A DNA stretch of 64,000 nt from NCBI RefSeq assembly GCF_000427905.1, contig NZ_ATYX01000005.1, positions 310,001-374,000 of the forward strand, given 5' to 3'. The DNA comes from Thermocrispum agreste DSM 44070. GTDB taxonomy: Bacteria; Actinomycetota; Actinomycetes; Mycobacteriales; Pseudonocardiaceae. The notes beneath the pieces are model-generated. The model made no database searches. It was given only the letters and a program-made list of their open reading frames with translations, and was not told where the DNA came from. The position numbers and the translations under genes are program-made. Below, piece by piece: positions 31,334-40,277 of this stretch (position 1 is the stretch's first letter; each line of letters opens with the position of its first letter).

Positions 31334-32506
31334 TCACGCGAACGCCGGATACGGGGCGAGTTCGAGCCCCGGGCCGAACCGGTCGTCCAGGCCCGACGCC
31401 ACCGCCCCGGCGTGATCGGCCAGGTCGTCCGCCCCGAAGATGGCCGCTTGCCGGGACAGCTCCAGCCACCACGAACGCAGTGCGGCGGGCCTGCTGCTCG
31501 TCCCCGGCACGGGCGCGCTGCCCGCCAGGCCCGGCAGCTCCCGATGCGTCTGCTGCCAGACGCACAGCAACTGGCAGTCCAGCAGCGCCTCGGCGAACAC
31601 CGACTCGTCGGCCAGCCGGGGCCACACCGACACCACTTCCGCGCGCCATCCGGCGATCATCGCCTCGCTCATGCCCGCGGGCAGTGCCAGCGCTCCTTCC
31701 CAGAACGCGAACGGCACCCGCATGTGCGCCACGTCCAGCAGGGCGTTGCGCACACAGCCGTGCTCGAAATCCAGAAACCGCACCCCGCTGCTGGTGACCA
31801 GGTTGTTCTCCGGGGACAGATCCACCGGGGAGAAGGCGCGGAACGTCGCAGCCTGGACCCGGGCGAGCGCGGCCGACACCTGCTCTCGAACGACGTCCGA
31901 CGTCGGGACACCGAGCTCGTTCTGCAGCAGACCCGGCAACTGCGCGGCAACGGCCGCCTGCTCGTCGTCCGCGCAGGCCGGCGTGCCGCCCAGCCGCCGC
32001 AACAAGGCGAGGAAGTCCGCCTCACGTCGCGCCGTGGTGGCGTGCATCCGGCCCAGTGCGCGTGCCCACGACAACAACGCACGCTCGGCCGCGCGAGCAT
32101 CGCGCTGGTGCAGCTTGTCCTTCAGGGTCGGTGCCCAGCCGAGATCGGACAGCACCAGCACGCCGCGCGTCTTGTCGTGCCCGATCGGCTCGGGGCACAT
32201 TCGCTCCTCGGAGGTCAGCGCGGTGAACAGCTGGTAGCTCGCCGCCTCAGTGGCGAACTCGGCCGGGCGGCGATAGTGCTTGACCACCAGCGTCTTCGGC
32301 AGGGCGAACGGCGAGGACGCCACCCGGACCCGCACCACCACGGCCGGGCCGCTGCCGGCCAGAGTCTCCGGCTCGGTCAGCGCGATGGGCGACCCGAACC
32401 GATCAGCGAGAACCGATTCGGCGGCCGCGACCGCCGCCTGCAGCTGATCCTCCTCCGGCCCGTCAGCGAGCAGATCGTCGCCGGTTGACGGAGTGTTCAC
32501 ACGCAT
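31334..32506 (-). CDS. APH/choline-kinase-fold phosphotransferase-like protein
   Basis: 390 residues. The C-terminal lobe has FSPVDLSPENNL and FLDFEHGC, which match the catalytic loop and metal-binding DFE motifs of aminoglycoside phosphotransferase-like kinases. The usual HGD triad reads PVD: the catalytic Asp is kept, the His-Gly lost. The N-lobe has LVVKHY for the ATP-binding Lys. Substrate unknown. The ATG at 32506 is chosen over a TTG one codon upstream. Divergent from the DUF309 gene with facing -10 boxes. Confidence 0.7.
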   Translation of the reverse strand: MRVNTPSTGDDLLADGPEEDQLQAAVAAAESVLADRFGSPIALTEPETLAGSGPAVVVRVRVASSPFALPKTLVVKHYRRPAEFATEAASYQLFTALTSEERMCPEPIGHDKTRGVLVLSDLGWAPTLKDKLHQRDARAAERALLSWARALGRMHATTARREADFLALLRRLGGTPACADDEQAAVAAQLPGLLQNELGVPTSDVVREQVSAALARVQAATFRAFSPVDLSPENNLVTSSGVRFLDFEHGCVRNALLDVAHMRVPFAFWEGALALPAGMSEAMIAGWRAEVVSVWPRLADESVFAEALLDCQLLCVWQQTHRELPGLAGSAPVPGTSSRPAALRSWWLELSRQAAIFGADDLADHAGAVASGLDDRFGPGLELAPYPAFA

Positions 32507-32515
32507 CAACGGCCG

Positions 32516-32528
32516 ACCCTACTAGCGT
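32516..32528. promoter_or_regulatory. Facing -10 boxes of a divergent promoter pair
   Basis: TAGGGT on the minus strand (32521-32516) and TAGCGT on the plus strand (32523-32528) lie back to back within 13 bases. They precede the kinase-like gene ATG by nine bases and the DUF309 ATG by ten, so both mRNAs would have very short leaders and the two transcripts probably compete. Confidence 0.4.
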
Positions 32529-32538
32529 GGCAGTCACC

Positions 32539-33069
32539 ATGACCAGCATCGGGACGGCATCGGCGGGCAGTTCGGGGGAACTCCCCGACCGAGACCGGGA
32601 CGAATCAGGCAGGCCGCACAACCGGCGGCCGCGCGACGGCCTCGGCCGCCCGCTGCCCTACGGTGCCGCGGGTGTGCCGCGGCAACCGGAGGGCGTTGCA
32701 CGCACGCCGTCCGAGACGCTCGACGAGGCTCAGCGGCTGCTGGACGAAGGAAAACCGTTCCACGCCCACGAGGTGTTCGAGGACGCGTGGAAGGCCGGAG
32801 ACGGGCTGCCGGGCGGCCGCGAACCGCTGTGGCAGGCGCTGGCCCAGCTGGCTGTCGGGCTCACCCACGTCGGACGAGGCAATCCCAAAGGCAGCGTCCG
32901 GCTGCTGCGCCGGGGCGCGGCCAACCTCCAGCCGTATGCCGGGCAGCGGCCTTACGGTGTCGACGTCGACGGCCTGCGCACGTGGGCGCAAGCGCTGGCG
33001 GACCAGGTGCAAGCCGGCCGGATGCCGAACTCGGTCGCCAGCTGCAGCCCCCGGCTGCGGGCGTGCTGA
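32539..33069 (+). CDS. DUF309 family protein
   Basis: 176 residues. A disordered N-terminal 60 residues precede the DUF309 domain, recognisable by FHAHEVFEDAWK and ALAQLAVGLTHVGRGNPKGSVRLL. This all-helical family has no established biochemical function. The ATG at 32539 is chosen because of the short-leader promoter. An upstream reading to 32485 overlaps the divergent gene. Confidence 0.8.
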   Translation: MTSIGTASAGSSGELPDRDRDESGRPHNRRPRDGLGRPLPYGAAGVPRQPEGVARTPSETLDEAQRLLDEGKPFHAHEVFEDAWKAGDGLPGGREPLWQALAQLAVGLTHVGRGNPKGSVRLLRRGAANLQPYAGQRPYGVDVDGLRTWAQALADQVQAGRMPNSVASCSPRLRAC

Positions 33070-33078
33070 CGCCGCGGC

Positions 33079-34854
33079 TCAGCTCTGCGCCTGCGGCTTG
33101 ACGTCCACCCCGGCTTCCTTGCGCTGCTGGGCGGTGATCGGCGCCGGAGCCCCGGTGAGCGGGTCGTACCCACCACCGGTCTTGGGGAAGGCGATCACCT
33201 CGCGGATCGACTCCGCGCCGGTCAGCAGCGCGCAGATGCGGTCCCAGCCGAACGCGATGCCGCCGTGCGGCGGCGCGCCGTACTGGAACGCGTCCAGCAG
33301 GAAGCCGAACTTCTCCTGCGCCTCCTCCTCGGACAGGCCCATCACCTTGAACACCCGGCGCTGCACGTCCGGCTGGTGGATACGGATCGAGCCACCGCCG
33401 ATCTCGTTGCCGTTGCACACGATGTCGTAGGCGTAGGCCTTCGCGTTCGCCGGGTCGCTGTCGAACTTGTCCAGCCACTCCGGGGTCGGCGAGGTGAAGG
33501 CGTGGTGCAGCGCGGTCCAGTTCCCGCTGCCGACCGCCACCTCGCCGCCTGCTTCGGCCTCCTCCGCCGACTCGAACAGCGGGAAGTCCACCACCCACAC
33601 GAACGACCAGGCGTTCGGGTCGATCAGCCCGAGCCGGTTGGCGATCTCCACCCGGGCGGCGCCCAGCAGGGCACGCGCCTCGTTCGGCTTGCCCGCGGCG
33701 AAGAAGATGCAGTCGCCCGGCTTGGCGCCCGCTGCCTCGGCCAGGCCCGCCCGTTCGGACTCGGACAGGTTCTTCGCCACCGGGCCGGTCAGCGTGCCGT
33801 CCTCCTGCACCAGCACGTACGCCAGGCCACGGGCGCCGCGCTGCCGTGCCCAGTCCTGCCAGGCGTCCAGCGTGCGCCGCGGCTGGGACGCCCCGCCCTG
33901 CATCACCACGGAACCGACGTACGGCGCCTGGAACACCCGGAACGGCGTGTCGGCGAAGTACTCGGTGAGGTCGGTGATCTCCAGCCCGAAGCGCAAGTCC
34001 GGCTTGTCCGTGCCGTACCTGGCCATTGCGTCGGCGTAGCTGATCCGCGGAATCGGGGTGGGGATCTCGTACCCGATCAGCCGCCACAGCGCGACCAGGA
34101 TCTCCTCCGCCAGCGCGATCACGTCGTCCTGGTCGACGAAGCTCTGCTCGATGTCCAGCTGGGTGAACTCCGGCTGCCGGTCGGCGCGGAAGTCCTCGTC
34201 GCGGTAGCAGCGGGCGATCTGGTAGTACCGCTCGACGCCCGCCACCATCAGCAGCTGCTTGAACAGCTGCGGCGACTGCGGCAGGGCGTACCAGTTGCCG
34301 GGGCGCAGCCGGGCCGGGATCAGGAAGTCCCGCGCACCTTCCGGGGTGGAGCGGGTCATCGTCGGCGTCTCCACCTCGACGAAGCCGCGCTTGTGCAGCA
34401 CCTCGCGGGCCACCCGGTTGACCTCGCTGCGCAGCCGCAGCGCCCGGGCCGGGCCGGACCGGCGCAGGTCCAGGTAGCGGTAGCGCAGCCGGGTCTCCTC
34501 CCCCACGTCCACCCGGTCGTCCACCGGGAACGGCAGCGGGGCCGACTCCGACAACACGGTCAGTTCGGTGGCCAGCACCTCGATCTCACCGGTGGCGATG
34601 TCCGGGTTCTCGTTGCCTTCCGGCCGCTTGGCCACCTCGCCGGTGACCTGGATGCAGTACTCCGAGCGCAGATCGTGCGCGCGCTCGGCCATCTCGCCTT
34701 CCCGGAACACCACCTGCGCCACGCCGGACGCGTCCCGCAGGTCGATGAAGATGACGCCGCCGTGGTCGCGCCGCCTGGCCACCCAACCGCTCAACGTGAC
34801 GGTCTGGCCGGCGTGCTCGGCACGCAGGGTGCCGGCTTCGTGGGTGCGGAGCAC
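33079..34854 (-). CDS. aspS: Aspartyl-tRNA synthetase (bacterial type)
   Basis: 591 residues, the bacterial length with an inserted GAD domain. It has the N-terminal OB-fold anticodon-binding domain ([23 protein letters not shown]), then class II motif 2 ([20 protein letters not shown]) and motif 3 ([15 protein letters not shown]). No gatCAB is in the window, so whether it also charges tRNA-Asn cannot be judged. GTG start at 34854. Confidence 0.96.
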   Translation of the reverse strand: MLRTHEAGTLRAEHAGQTVTLSGWVARRRDHGGVIFIDLRDASGVAQVVFREGEMAERAHDLRSEYCIQVTGEVAKRPEGNENPDIATGEIEVLATELTVLSESAPLPFPVDDRVDVGEETRLRYRYLDLRRSGPARALRLRSEVNRVAREVLHKRGFVEVETPTMTRSTPEGARDFLIPARLRPGNWYALPQSPQLFKQLLMVAGVERYYQIARCYRDEDFRADRQPEFTQLDIEQSFVDQDDVIALAEEILVALWRLIGYEIPTPIPRISYADAMARYGTDKPDLRFGLEITDLTEYFADTPFRVFQAPYVGSVVMQGGASQPRRTLDAWQDWARQRGARGLAYVLVQEDGTLTGPVAKNLSESERAGLAEAAGAKPGDCIFFAAGKPNEARALLGAARVEIANRLGLIDPNAWSFVWVVDFPLFESAEEAEAGGEVAVGSGNWTALHHAFTSPTPEWLDKFDSDPANAKAYAYDIVCNGNEIGGGSIRIHQPDVQRRVFKVMGLSEEEAQEKFGFLLDAFQYGAPPHGGIAFGWDRICALLTGAESIREVIAFPKTGGGYDPLTGAPAPITAQQRKEAGVDVKPQAQS

Positions 34855-35029
34855 GAGTATCGCTGCCTCTCGGTTGGTCGTTGTTCTCCCCAGACGGCAA
34901 GGCTAACCAACGCCCGCGCGCGGCCTGCCACCGGTTTCGGTCACGGCCACCGGCCGACGCTGGCATACTGCCGCCGGGCCGACGTCGGCGCCGGGATCAC
35001 CAGCAGTCCGAACAGACAGGAGTCGAGGG

Positions 35030-36724
35030 GTGACGCGACCCGAACCCCCGCAGCACGGCCGTCCACGACGACCGAACGACGCCACCCATCTGATTCCGCG
35101 CGTGCCGGCGACGCCCGGAGAAGGGATGCCGCACCGCGGCTCCGCCACTCGTGCGGCGCGCACTTCCCGGCCCGCGCAACGACCGACCCGAACTCGCACG
35201 GCGCCGCCACGAGACGATCAGCAGGCCGAGCGCCCCGAACCGCCGCACGGCCACGCACACTCCCACGAACCGCCACCACCGGCTTCGGCGCGGCTGCGCA
35301 CGCTGCTCGGGACGCTGCTGGCCCCGTTCATCCTGGCCACCCTGGTCGGCCTGGTGCTGCTGTGGCCGTCGGGCGATCTGCCGAGCAGCACCATCGACTC
35401 CGGCGACCCGGTCGACGCCACGGTCACCGCCGTGGCGTCCGGGTCGTGCACCGAGCCGGGCGAGATCACCGTCGACGACAGCCCGGACGACGGCGCCGAC
35501 GGCAAGAAGTGCCTGACGGTGACCCTCCGGCTGACCGACGGCCCGGCCGCGGGGGAAACCCTGCACAAGATCGTCCCGATCCAGCCGGCAATGCCCCGGT
35601 TCACCGCAGGGGACGACGTCGTGCTCGCCTACACCGGCGGCGACCCCACCTCACCGGACGCCTACCAGATCAAGGACTTCCAGCGCGCCACACCGTTGCT
35701 GCTGCTCGCGGCGGTGTTCGTGCTCGCGGTGCTGGCGCTGGGGCGCTGGAAAGGACTGCGCGCGCTCGCCGGGCTGTCGTTCACCTTCGGTGCGCTGGCG
35801 GTGTTCGTCCTGCCCGCGATCCTCGACGGCCGGGACCCACTGCTGGTGGCCATCACCGGGGCCGGGCTGATCATGTTCGCCACGCTGTACCTGACCCACG
35901 GCATCTCGGCGCGCACCACGGTCGCCGTGCTCGGCACGCTGATCAGCCTGGCGCTGATCGGCCTGTTCGCCGCACTGTTCTCCTGGCTGGCCGTGCTCAC
36001 CGGCCTGGACGAGCCGACGGCGGCGCTGATCAGCGCGCTGGGGCACGGCATCGACGCGCGCGGCCTGCTGCTGGCCGGGGTGGTGATCGGCGCGCTGGGG
36101 GTGCTGGACGACATCACCATCACCCAGGCCAGCGCGGTGTGGGAACTCAAGCAGGCCAACGCCGGGCTGGGCTGGGCGCGCCTGTACCGCTCGGCCTTGC
36201 GGATCGGCCGGGACCACGTCGCCTCGGCGGTGAACACCCTGGTGCTCGCCTACGCCGGTGCCGCGCTGCCGGTGATGCTGTACACGGCGATCTCGGGCGT
36301 CGGCCTCGGCACCATCCTGACCTCGCAGGACATCGCGCAGGAGATCCTGCGCACGCTGGCGGGCAGCCTGGGCATCATCGCCGCCGTCCCGGTCACGACG
36401 GCCCTGGCCGCGCTGGTGGTGCACCGCGAACGGCTCGCCGGCTCGGCCGAGACCGACGACGAGCAAGCAGCCGAGCCACATACGCAGCGCTCCGGGTCGT
36501 CCGCCGCCCGGACCGACCAACCCGGCCGCCATCCCGGGCCGGCACCGGCCGAACGGCCCCAGCGGTTTCGGCCCGCCGAACCGACCGCTTCCCACGCCAC
36601 GCAGCCCGAGCCGGGCGCCCCGGGAGCCAAGCGGCCCGCCCCCGACCGGCAGGCCCGGCAGGCCCGGCAGGCGCGCGCGGGCAGGCCGGGGCAGGTCAGT
36701 CGAGCGAAGCGACGAACCGACTGA
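35030..36724 (+). CDS. YibE/F-like multispanning membrane protein
   Basis: 564 residues. A disordered, His/Pro/Arg-rich N-terminus of about 85 residues precedes the first membrane helix. An extracytoplasmic domain (SGSCTEPGEITVDD...) follows, then about eight membrane helices with the conserved YibE/F block LSALGHGIDARGLLLAG type sequence and GALGVLDDITITQASAVWEL, and a basic tail. Function unknown; transport is suspected from the family. The GTG at 35030 follows GGAG and GAGGG. Its 3' end overlaps the convergent gene by 29 bases. Confidence 0.85.
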   Translation: MTRPEPPQHGRPRRPNDATHLIPRVPATPGEGMPHRGSATRAARTSRPAQRPTRTRTAPPRDDQQAERPEPPHGHAHSHEPPPPASARLRTLLGTLLAPFILATLVGLVLLWPSGDLPSSTIDSGDPVDATVTAVASGSCTEPGEITVDDSPDDGADGKKCLTVTLRLTDGPAAGETLHKIVPIQPAMPRFTAGDDVVLAYTGGDPTSPDAYQIKDFQRATPLLLLAAVFVLAVLALGRWKGLRALAGLSFTFGALAVFVLPAILDGRDPLLVAITGAGLIMFATLYLTHGISARTTVAVLGTLISLALIGLFAALFSWLAVLTGLDEPTAALISALGHGIDARGLLLAGVVIGALGVLDDITITQASAVWELKQANAGLGWARLYRSALRIGRDHVASAVNTLVLAYAGAALPVMLYTAISGVGLGTILTSQDIAQEILRTLAGSLGIIAAVPVTTALAALVVHRERLAGSAETDDEQAAEPHTQRSGSSAARTDQPGRHPGPAPAERPQRFRPAEPTASHATQPEPGAPGAKRPAPDRQARQARQARAGRPGQVSRAKRRTD

Positions 36725-37379
36725 TCGCCTGCATGCTGTACCGCTGCGCCAGCCGATCCCCCGGGGCCGCGGTGGCCAGCCGGTACAGCGGCCGGTCCTC
36801 CAGCCCGTCCCCCTTGGCCTCCGAGCGCAGCTGAGCGACCAGCAGCTCGGCGAACACCATGCCGTTGACCTCGGTGTTGTTCATCAGGGCGTTCGCCAGC
36901 CTGCGCAGCGGCACGATGCCCATCTCCCGGCCGGTGGCGGCCAGGCCGGACCCCTGGTAGACGGCCAGGTCGACCTTCACCGACGTGCGCTTGCCGCCGA
37001 ACAGCAGGGCGACCGTGCGGGCGCCGCGCATCTGGGTGATCACCACGTCCACCCGCGTGGCCTCGGCGATCGGCAGGCGCCGCGTTCCCCACGTGCGCAC
37101 CACCAGGTCGTTGCCGTCCAGCCACACCTGCCTGCGCACCGAGTAGAGGGTGAGCAGCAACAACGGCAGCCCCACCACGGCGGCCGCGATGAGCCCGCCG
37201 GTGCGGTCGGCGAACAACCCGACGATGCCGCCGACCGCGGCGGCCAGCACGCCCACCACGACGATCGCGCCGACGGCTCGCCTGCGGCGCTGCTGCGGAT
37301 CGGAGCCGTGCAACAAGATCCGCTCGCCCGGCCCCTTCTCCGGTCCGGGCCGGGAAGCCTGTTCGGGTGTTTCGCTCAT
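36696..37379 (-). CDS. Two-helix membrane protein with PH-like domain
   Basis: 227 residues. Two hydrophobic segments (AVGAIVVVGVLAAAVGGIVG and LIAAAVVGLPLLLLTLYSV) are followed by a beta-rich soluble domain (VWLDGNDLVVRTWGTRRLPI) resembling bacterial PH-like (bPH) domains. The last codons overlap the yibE-like gene on the other strand. The ATG is downstream of, and its mRNA continuous with, the metallo-beta-lactamase-fold gene (ATGA overlap). Function unknown. Confidence 0.75.
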   Translation of the reverse strand: MSETPEQASRPGPEKGPGERILLHGSDPQQRRRRAVGAIVVVGVLAAAVGGIVGLFADRTGGLIAAAVVGLPLLLLTLYSVRRQVWLDGNDLVVRTWGTRRLPIAEATRVDVVITQMRGARTVALLFGGKRTSVKVDLAVYQGSGLAATGREMGIVPLRRLANALMNNTEVNGMVFAELLVAQLRSEAKGDGLEDRPLYRLATAAPGDRLAQRYSMQAISRFVASLD

Positions 37380-38059
37380 GATGGCAGGAACGGGTTGCTC
37401 GCGCGTTCTTTACCGATCGTCGTCGCTCCCATGTGGCCGGGAAGCACGACCGTGTCGTCGGACAGCGTCAACACCTTCTCCTTCAGTGAACGCTGCATCA
37501 CTTCCGGGTCGCCGCCGGGCAGGTCGGTGCGGCCGATCGAGCCGGCGAACAGCACGTCGCCGGTGAACGCCACCTGGCCGCCCTCGTCGCTGGTCACCCG
37601 GTAGATGACCGAACCGGGAGTGTGGCCGGGGGCGTGGTCGACGGTGAACTCGAATCCGGCGACGCGCAGCGTGCCCTCGGTGAGTTCCACGACGTCACGC
37701 GGTTCGCGCATGCTGACCTGGCCGGCGAACACGGCCGCCAGCTGCGGGCCGAGCCCGCGCAACGGGTCGGACAACAGCACGCGATCCTCGGGCTGGATGT
37801 AGACCGGGATGGTGTGCGCGTCCGCCACGGTCTGCGCCGCGAACACGTGGTCGAAGTGCCCGTGGGTGGCCAGCACCGCCACCGGGTCGAGCCGGTGCTC
37901 GCGCAGCGCCTTCTCGATGCCCTGCTCGGCATCCTGCCCCGGGTCGATGATCACGCAGTCCTGCCCGGTGTCCGCGGCCACCACGTAGCAGTTGGCCTGG
38001 AACGCCCCGGTCGGAAACCCCACCACAAGCACGCCGTCAGGGTACCGGTCCTGCTCCAT
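37376..38059 (-). CDS. Metallo-beta-lactamase-fold hydrolase (glyoxalase II-like)
   Basis: 227 residues. Zinc ligands are in THGHFDH, HAPGHT, FTGDVLF and LPGHMG, the glyoxalase II/MBL pattern for two metals. The opening GFPTGAFQANCYVV is typical of the small MBL hydrolases of actinobacteria. The ATG at 38059 is chosen; an in-frame GTG at the VLVVGF sequence is also possible, and the reading from 38140 crosses the PPIase promoter. Substrate unknown; a thioester is plausible. Confidence 0.88.
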   Translation of the reverse strand: MEQDRYPDGVLVVGFPTGAFQANCYVVAADTGQDCVIIDPGQDAEQGIEKALREHRLDPVAVLATHGHFDHVFAAQTVADAHTIPVYIQPEDRVLLSDPLRGLGPQLAAVFAGQVSMREPRDVVELTEGTLRVAGFEFTVDHAPGHTPGSVIYRVTSDEGGQVAFTGDVLFAGSIGRTDLPGGDPEVMQRSLKEKVLTLSDDTVVLPGHMGATTIGKERASNPFLPS

Positions 38060-38107
38060 CGGGCCAGGCGCAGGCGACCTACACGAGGGCTTGACACCCG
38101 CTCGCCC

Positions 38108-38113
38108 TAGAAT
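38108..38113 (+). promoter_or_regulatory. Possible -10 box of the cyclophilin gene
   Basis: TAGAAT lies 42 bases upstream of the GTG at 38155. A perfect TTGACA sits at 38091-38096, but the 11-base spacer is too short for a standard pair, so the exact promoter is unclear. Confidence 0.3.
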
Positions 38114-38154
38114 CCGCCCCGACACGCCATCGGCGAACATGATCAGGAGGGCCT

Positions 38155-39096
38155 GTGTCGACCAACCAGCAGCGCCGCGAAGCCGCGAAGCGCAAGTTGG
38201 AACGCCAGCTCAAGGCCAGAGCGGCGCGGGCACGGCGGAACCGGATCATCGCCGCCGTCGCCACCGGGGTGGCGGTGGTCGCCGTCATCGCGCTGGTGCT
38301 GATCTTCGTCAACCAGGCCAGGCAGGAAGCGGAGGCCGAAGCCGCTCGCCAGGCCAAGGCGGCCGCGGAGCAGAAGGCGAGCGAGAAGGAGCGGCTGGAC
38401 AAGGCGAAGGCCGAGATCGACGACATGGTCCGCAAGCTGAAGATCCCGGGCAAGCGGACCGAGCCGGTCCCCCACCCCAAGCCGCTGCCGAACCCGTCGA
38501 CGTGCAAGTACCCCGAGTCGGCGCAAGAAGCAGCCAAGGACGTCGATCCGCCCGAGCAGACCACGGTGCCCGCGTCCGGCACGGTGGACGTCACCATCGA
38601 CACCACGGCGGGCGAGATCGGCCTGACGCTGGACCGGTCGATGGCGCCCTGCACCGTCAACAGCATCGTCAGCCTGATCGAGCAGGGCTACTACGACGGC
38701 TCGTCGTGCCACCGGCTGGGCATCCAGGGGCTGCAGATGCTGCAGTGCGGTGACCCGACCGGAACCGGCCGTGGCGGGCCGGGGTACACCGTGCCGGACG
38801 AGTTCCACAGCAAGCTGAAGTACGGCCGGGGCCTGGTGGCGATGGCCAACACCGGGGCGCCGAACAGCGGCGGCGGGCAGTTCTTCCTGATCTACGGCTC
38901 CGCCACCATGTCCGACGGCTCGATGCTGCCGCGGCAGTACACGGTGTTCGGCACCATCTCCGACACCGGGCTGAAGACCTTGGAGAAGGTGGCCCGCAAG
39001 GGGCTCGATCCGAAGTCCTACCTCGAGTACGCCGACGGGACGGCCAAGCCCGTACTCGAGGTGAAGTTCACCAAGGTTTCGGTGAAGGACGACTGA
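38155..39096 (+). CDS. Membrane-anchored cyclophilin-type peptidyl-prolyl isomerase
   Basis: 313 residues. A basic N-terminus and one membrane helix (IIAAVATGVAVVAVIALVLIFV) are followed by a Glu/Ala/Lys-rich helical stalk and the extracytoplasmic cyclophilin domain (TTAGEIGLTLDRSMAPCTVNS). The catalytic Arg is in SCHRLGI; the usual QGGD reads QCGD. The same Cys changes occur in mycobacterial PpiB-like proteins, and the two cysteines could form a disulfide outside the cytoplasm. GTG start at 38155 with AGGAGGG seven bases upstream. Confidence 0.9.
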   Translation: MSTNQQRREAAKRKLERQLKARAARARRNRIIAAVATGVAVVAVIALVLIFVNQARQEAEAEAARQAKAAAEQKASEKERLDKAKAEIDDMVRKLKIPGKRTEPVPHPKPLPNPSTCKYPESAQEAAKDVDPPEQTTVPASGTVDVTIDTTAGEIGLTLDRSMAPCTVNSIVSLIEQGYYDGSSCHRLGIQGLQMLQCGDPTGTGRGGPGYTVPDEFHSKLKYGRGLVAMANTGAPNSGGGQFFLIYGSATMSDGSMLPRQYTVFGTISDTGLKTLEKVARKGLDPKSYLEYADGTAKPVLEVKFTKVSVKDD

Positions 39097-39118
39097 ACGA
39101 GCTGGGCCTGCCCCGCCG

Positions 39119-39139
39119 CCGCGGCCCCGCGGATCTTTT
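39119..39139 (+). terminator. Terminator candidate after the cyclophilin gene
   Basis: CCGC-GGCCCC-GCGG (39119-39132) is a short GC stem followed directly by ATCTTTT. It lies in the 105-base gap between the convergent cyclophilin and crotonase genes. Confidence 0.35.
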
Positions 39140-39201
39140 CGAAGCTTGCGTCCGGTCGCGGCGGCGAAGCACACCGGCACCGAGCGCAGCCGCGCCGGCG
39201 G

Positions 39202-39987
39202 TCAGCGGAACGTGAATCGCGGCGGCCTGCGCTCGAGGAAGGCGGCAACACCCTCGGCGTAGTCCTCGCCGGTCAACGCGCGCAGGCGAATGTCCCGCAC
39301 CTCGTCGTCCGGCTCGTGCTGGCCCGCCGCGATCTTGCCGATGATGCGGTTCATCCCGCGCACGGACGCCTGCGACCGACTGGCGATGGTGGCCGCGAAG
39401 CGGTCGGCCACCTGCTCCAGCTCGCCGGCCGGGACCACGTCGTCGACCAGGCCGATCTCCCTGGCCCGCGCCGCGTCGATCAGCTCGCCGGACAGCAGCA
39501 GGTACCTGGCGCGCGCCGGGCCGACCAGCGACACCAGCTGCCGGGTCGACTCGAAGTCGTAGACGATGCCGAGCTTGGCAGGCGTGATGCCGAACCGGGC
39601 CCCCTCCGCGGCGAACCGCAGATCGCACGCGACGGCGATCTGACATCCGCCGCCGATGCAGTTCCCGCGGAGGACGGCCATCGAGGGTTTCACCATCTCG
39701 CGCAGGGCTCGGACGGCGCCGAGCACCGCCTCGTCGTAGCGGGCGGCGTCGGCGGGCTCGGCCCGCAGGTGGCGGAACTCGGCGACGTCGGCGCCCGCGG
39801 AGAACGAGCCGCCCGCGCCGGTGAGCTGCAGGACCAGGACCGTCGGGTCGGCTTCCACCTTTGCGACCAGCTCCGGGATGGCCCGCCACATGTCGAGGGT
39901 GATCGCGTTGTGCTTGTCCGGACGGTTGAACGTCAAGCGCGCGATGCCGGAGTCGGCATCGACCGAGAACTCGAGGCCGGCAACCAT
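39202..39987 (-). CDS. Crotonase (enoyl-CoA hydratase/isomerase) family protein with altered active site
   Basis: 261 residues. The crotonase oxyanion-hole segments are present: FSAGADVAEF and RGNCIGGGCQIAVACDLRF. Both glutamates that hydrate the double bond in classic enoyl-CoA hydratase are replaced: GGGCE reads GGGCQ (residue 116) and FGxPE reads FGITP (Pro136). Hydratase activity is therefore doubtful; an isomerase, hydrolase, decarboxylase or other CoA-thioester reaction is more likely. The ATG at 39987 is chosen over a GTG three codons upstream. Monocistronic. Confidence 0.85.
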   Translation of the reverse strand: MVAGLEFSVDADSGIARLTFNRPDKHNAITLDMWRAIPELVAKVEADPTVLVLQLTGAGGSFSAGADVAEFRHLRAEPADAARYDEAVLGAVRALREMVKPSMAVLRGNCIGGGCQIAVACDLRFAAEGARFGITPAKLGIVYDFESTRQLVSLVGPARARYLLLSGELIDAARAREIGLVDDVVPAGELEQVADRFAATIASRSQASVRGMNRIIGKIAAGQHEPDDEVRDIRLRALTGEDYAEGVAAFLERRPPRFTFR

Positions 39988-40174
39988 GTCCAGCACATTA
40001 CGGCGTCAGCGGCCCGCGGTGCCGCACACGTTGTCAGGCTCACGCACCCGGCCACGCACCGGACACGCGGACACAAGCGAGCATGACCTCCACATACGAA
40101 ACGGGTCGAGACGCGATCAACTAGCGCTGCGCGGCGTGCTGATGACCTCCGCACACGAAACGGGGTCGAAGGCG

Positions 40175-40239
40175 CCGGCAAGCGAGGTCCCTGCCTGCAT
40201 CGTCACATGTCGCGCGAAACGATGCCCCTCGCTTGCCGG
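40175..40239. other. Nested long hairpin in the rel-crotonase gap
   Basis: A 13-bp perfect inverted repeat, CCGGCAAGCGAGG (40175-40187) and CCTCGCTTGCCGG (40227-40239), encloses a 7-bp stem GCATCGT (40197-40203) / ACGATGC (40219-40225). The loop is 15 bases. This could be a terminator-like element, an RNA structure or a small RNA. Confidence 0.6.
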
Positions 40240-40247
40240 ACGCCAGG

Positions 40248-40277
40248 ACTGGTGTGGCGCGCAGAAACCACACCAGT
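40248..40277. terminator. Second hairpin in the rel-crotonase gap
   Basis: ACTGGTGTGG (40248-40257) pairs with CCACACCAGT (40268-40277) around the loop CGCGCAGAAA. The stem is perfect over 10 bp. No U-tract follows on either strand, so termination by stem alone is uncertain. Confidence 0.4.

Noticed and set aside
33265-36834. Plus-strand open frame of about 1,190 codons
   Set aside because: It spans the aspS antisense strand and a wrong frame of the YibE/F gene. Composition is Arg/His/Pro-rich, typical of a high-GC shadow frame.
38091-38113. TTGACA/TAGAAT as a standard promoter pair
   Set aside because: The spacer is 11 bases, too short for the housekeeping sigma factor. I kept only the -10 as a weak call.
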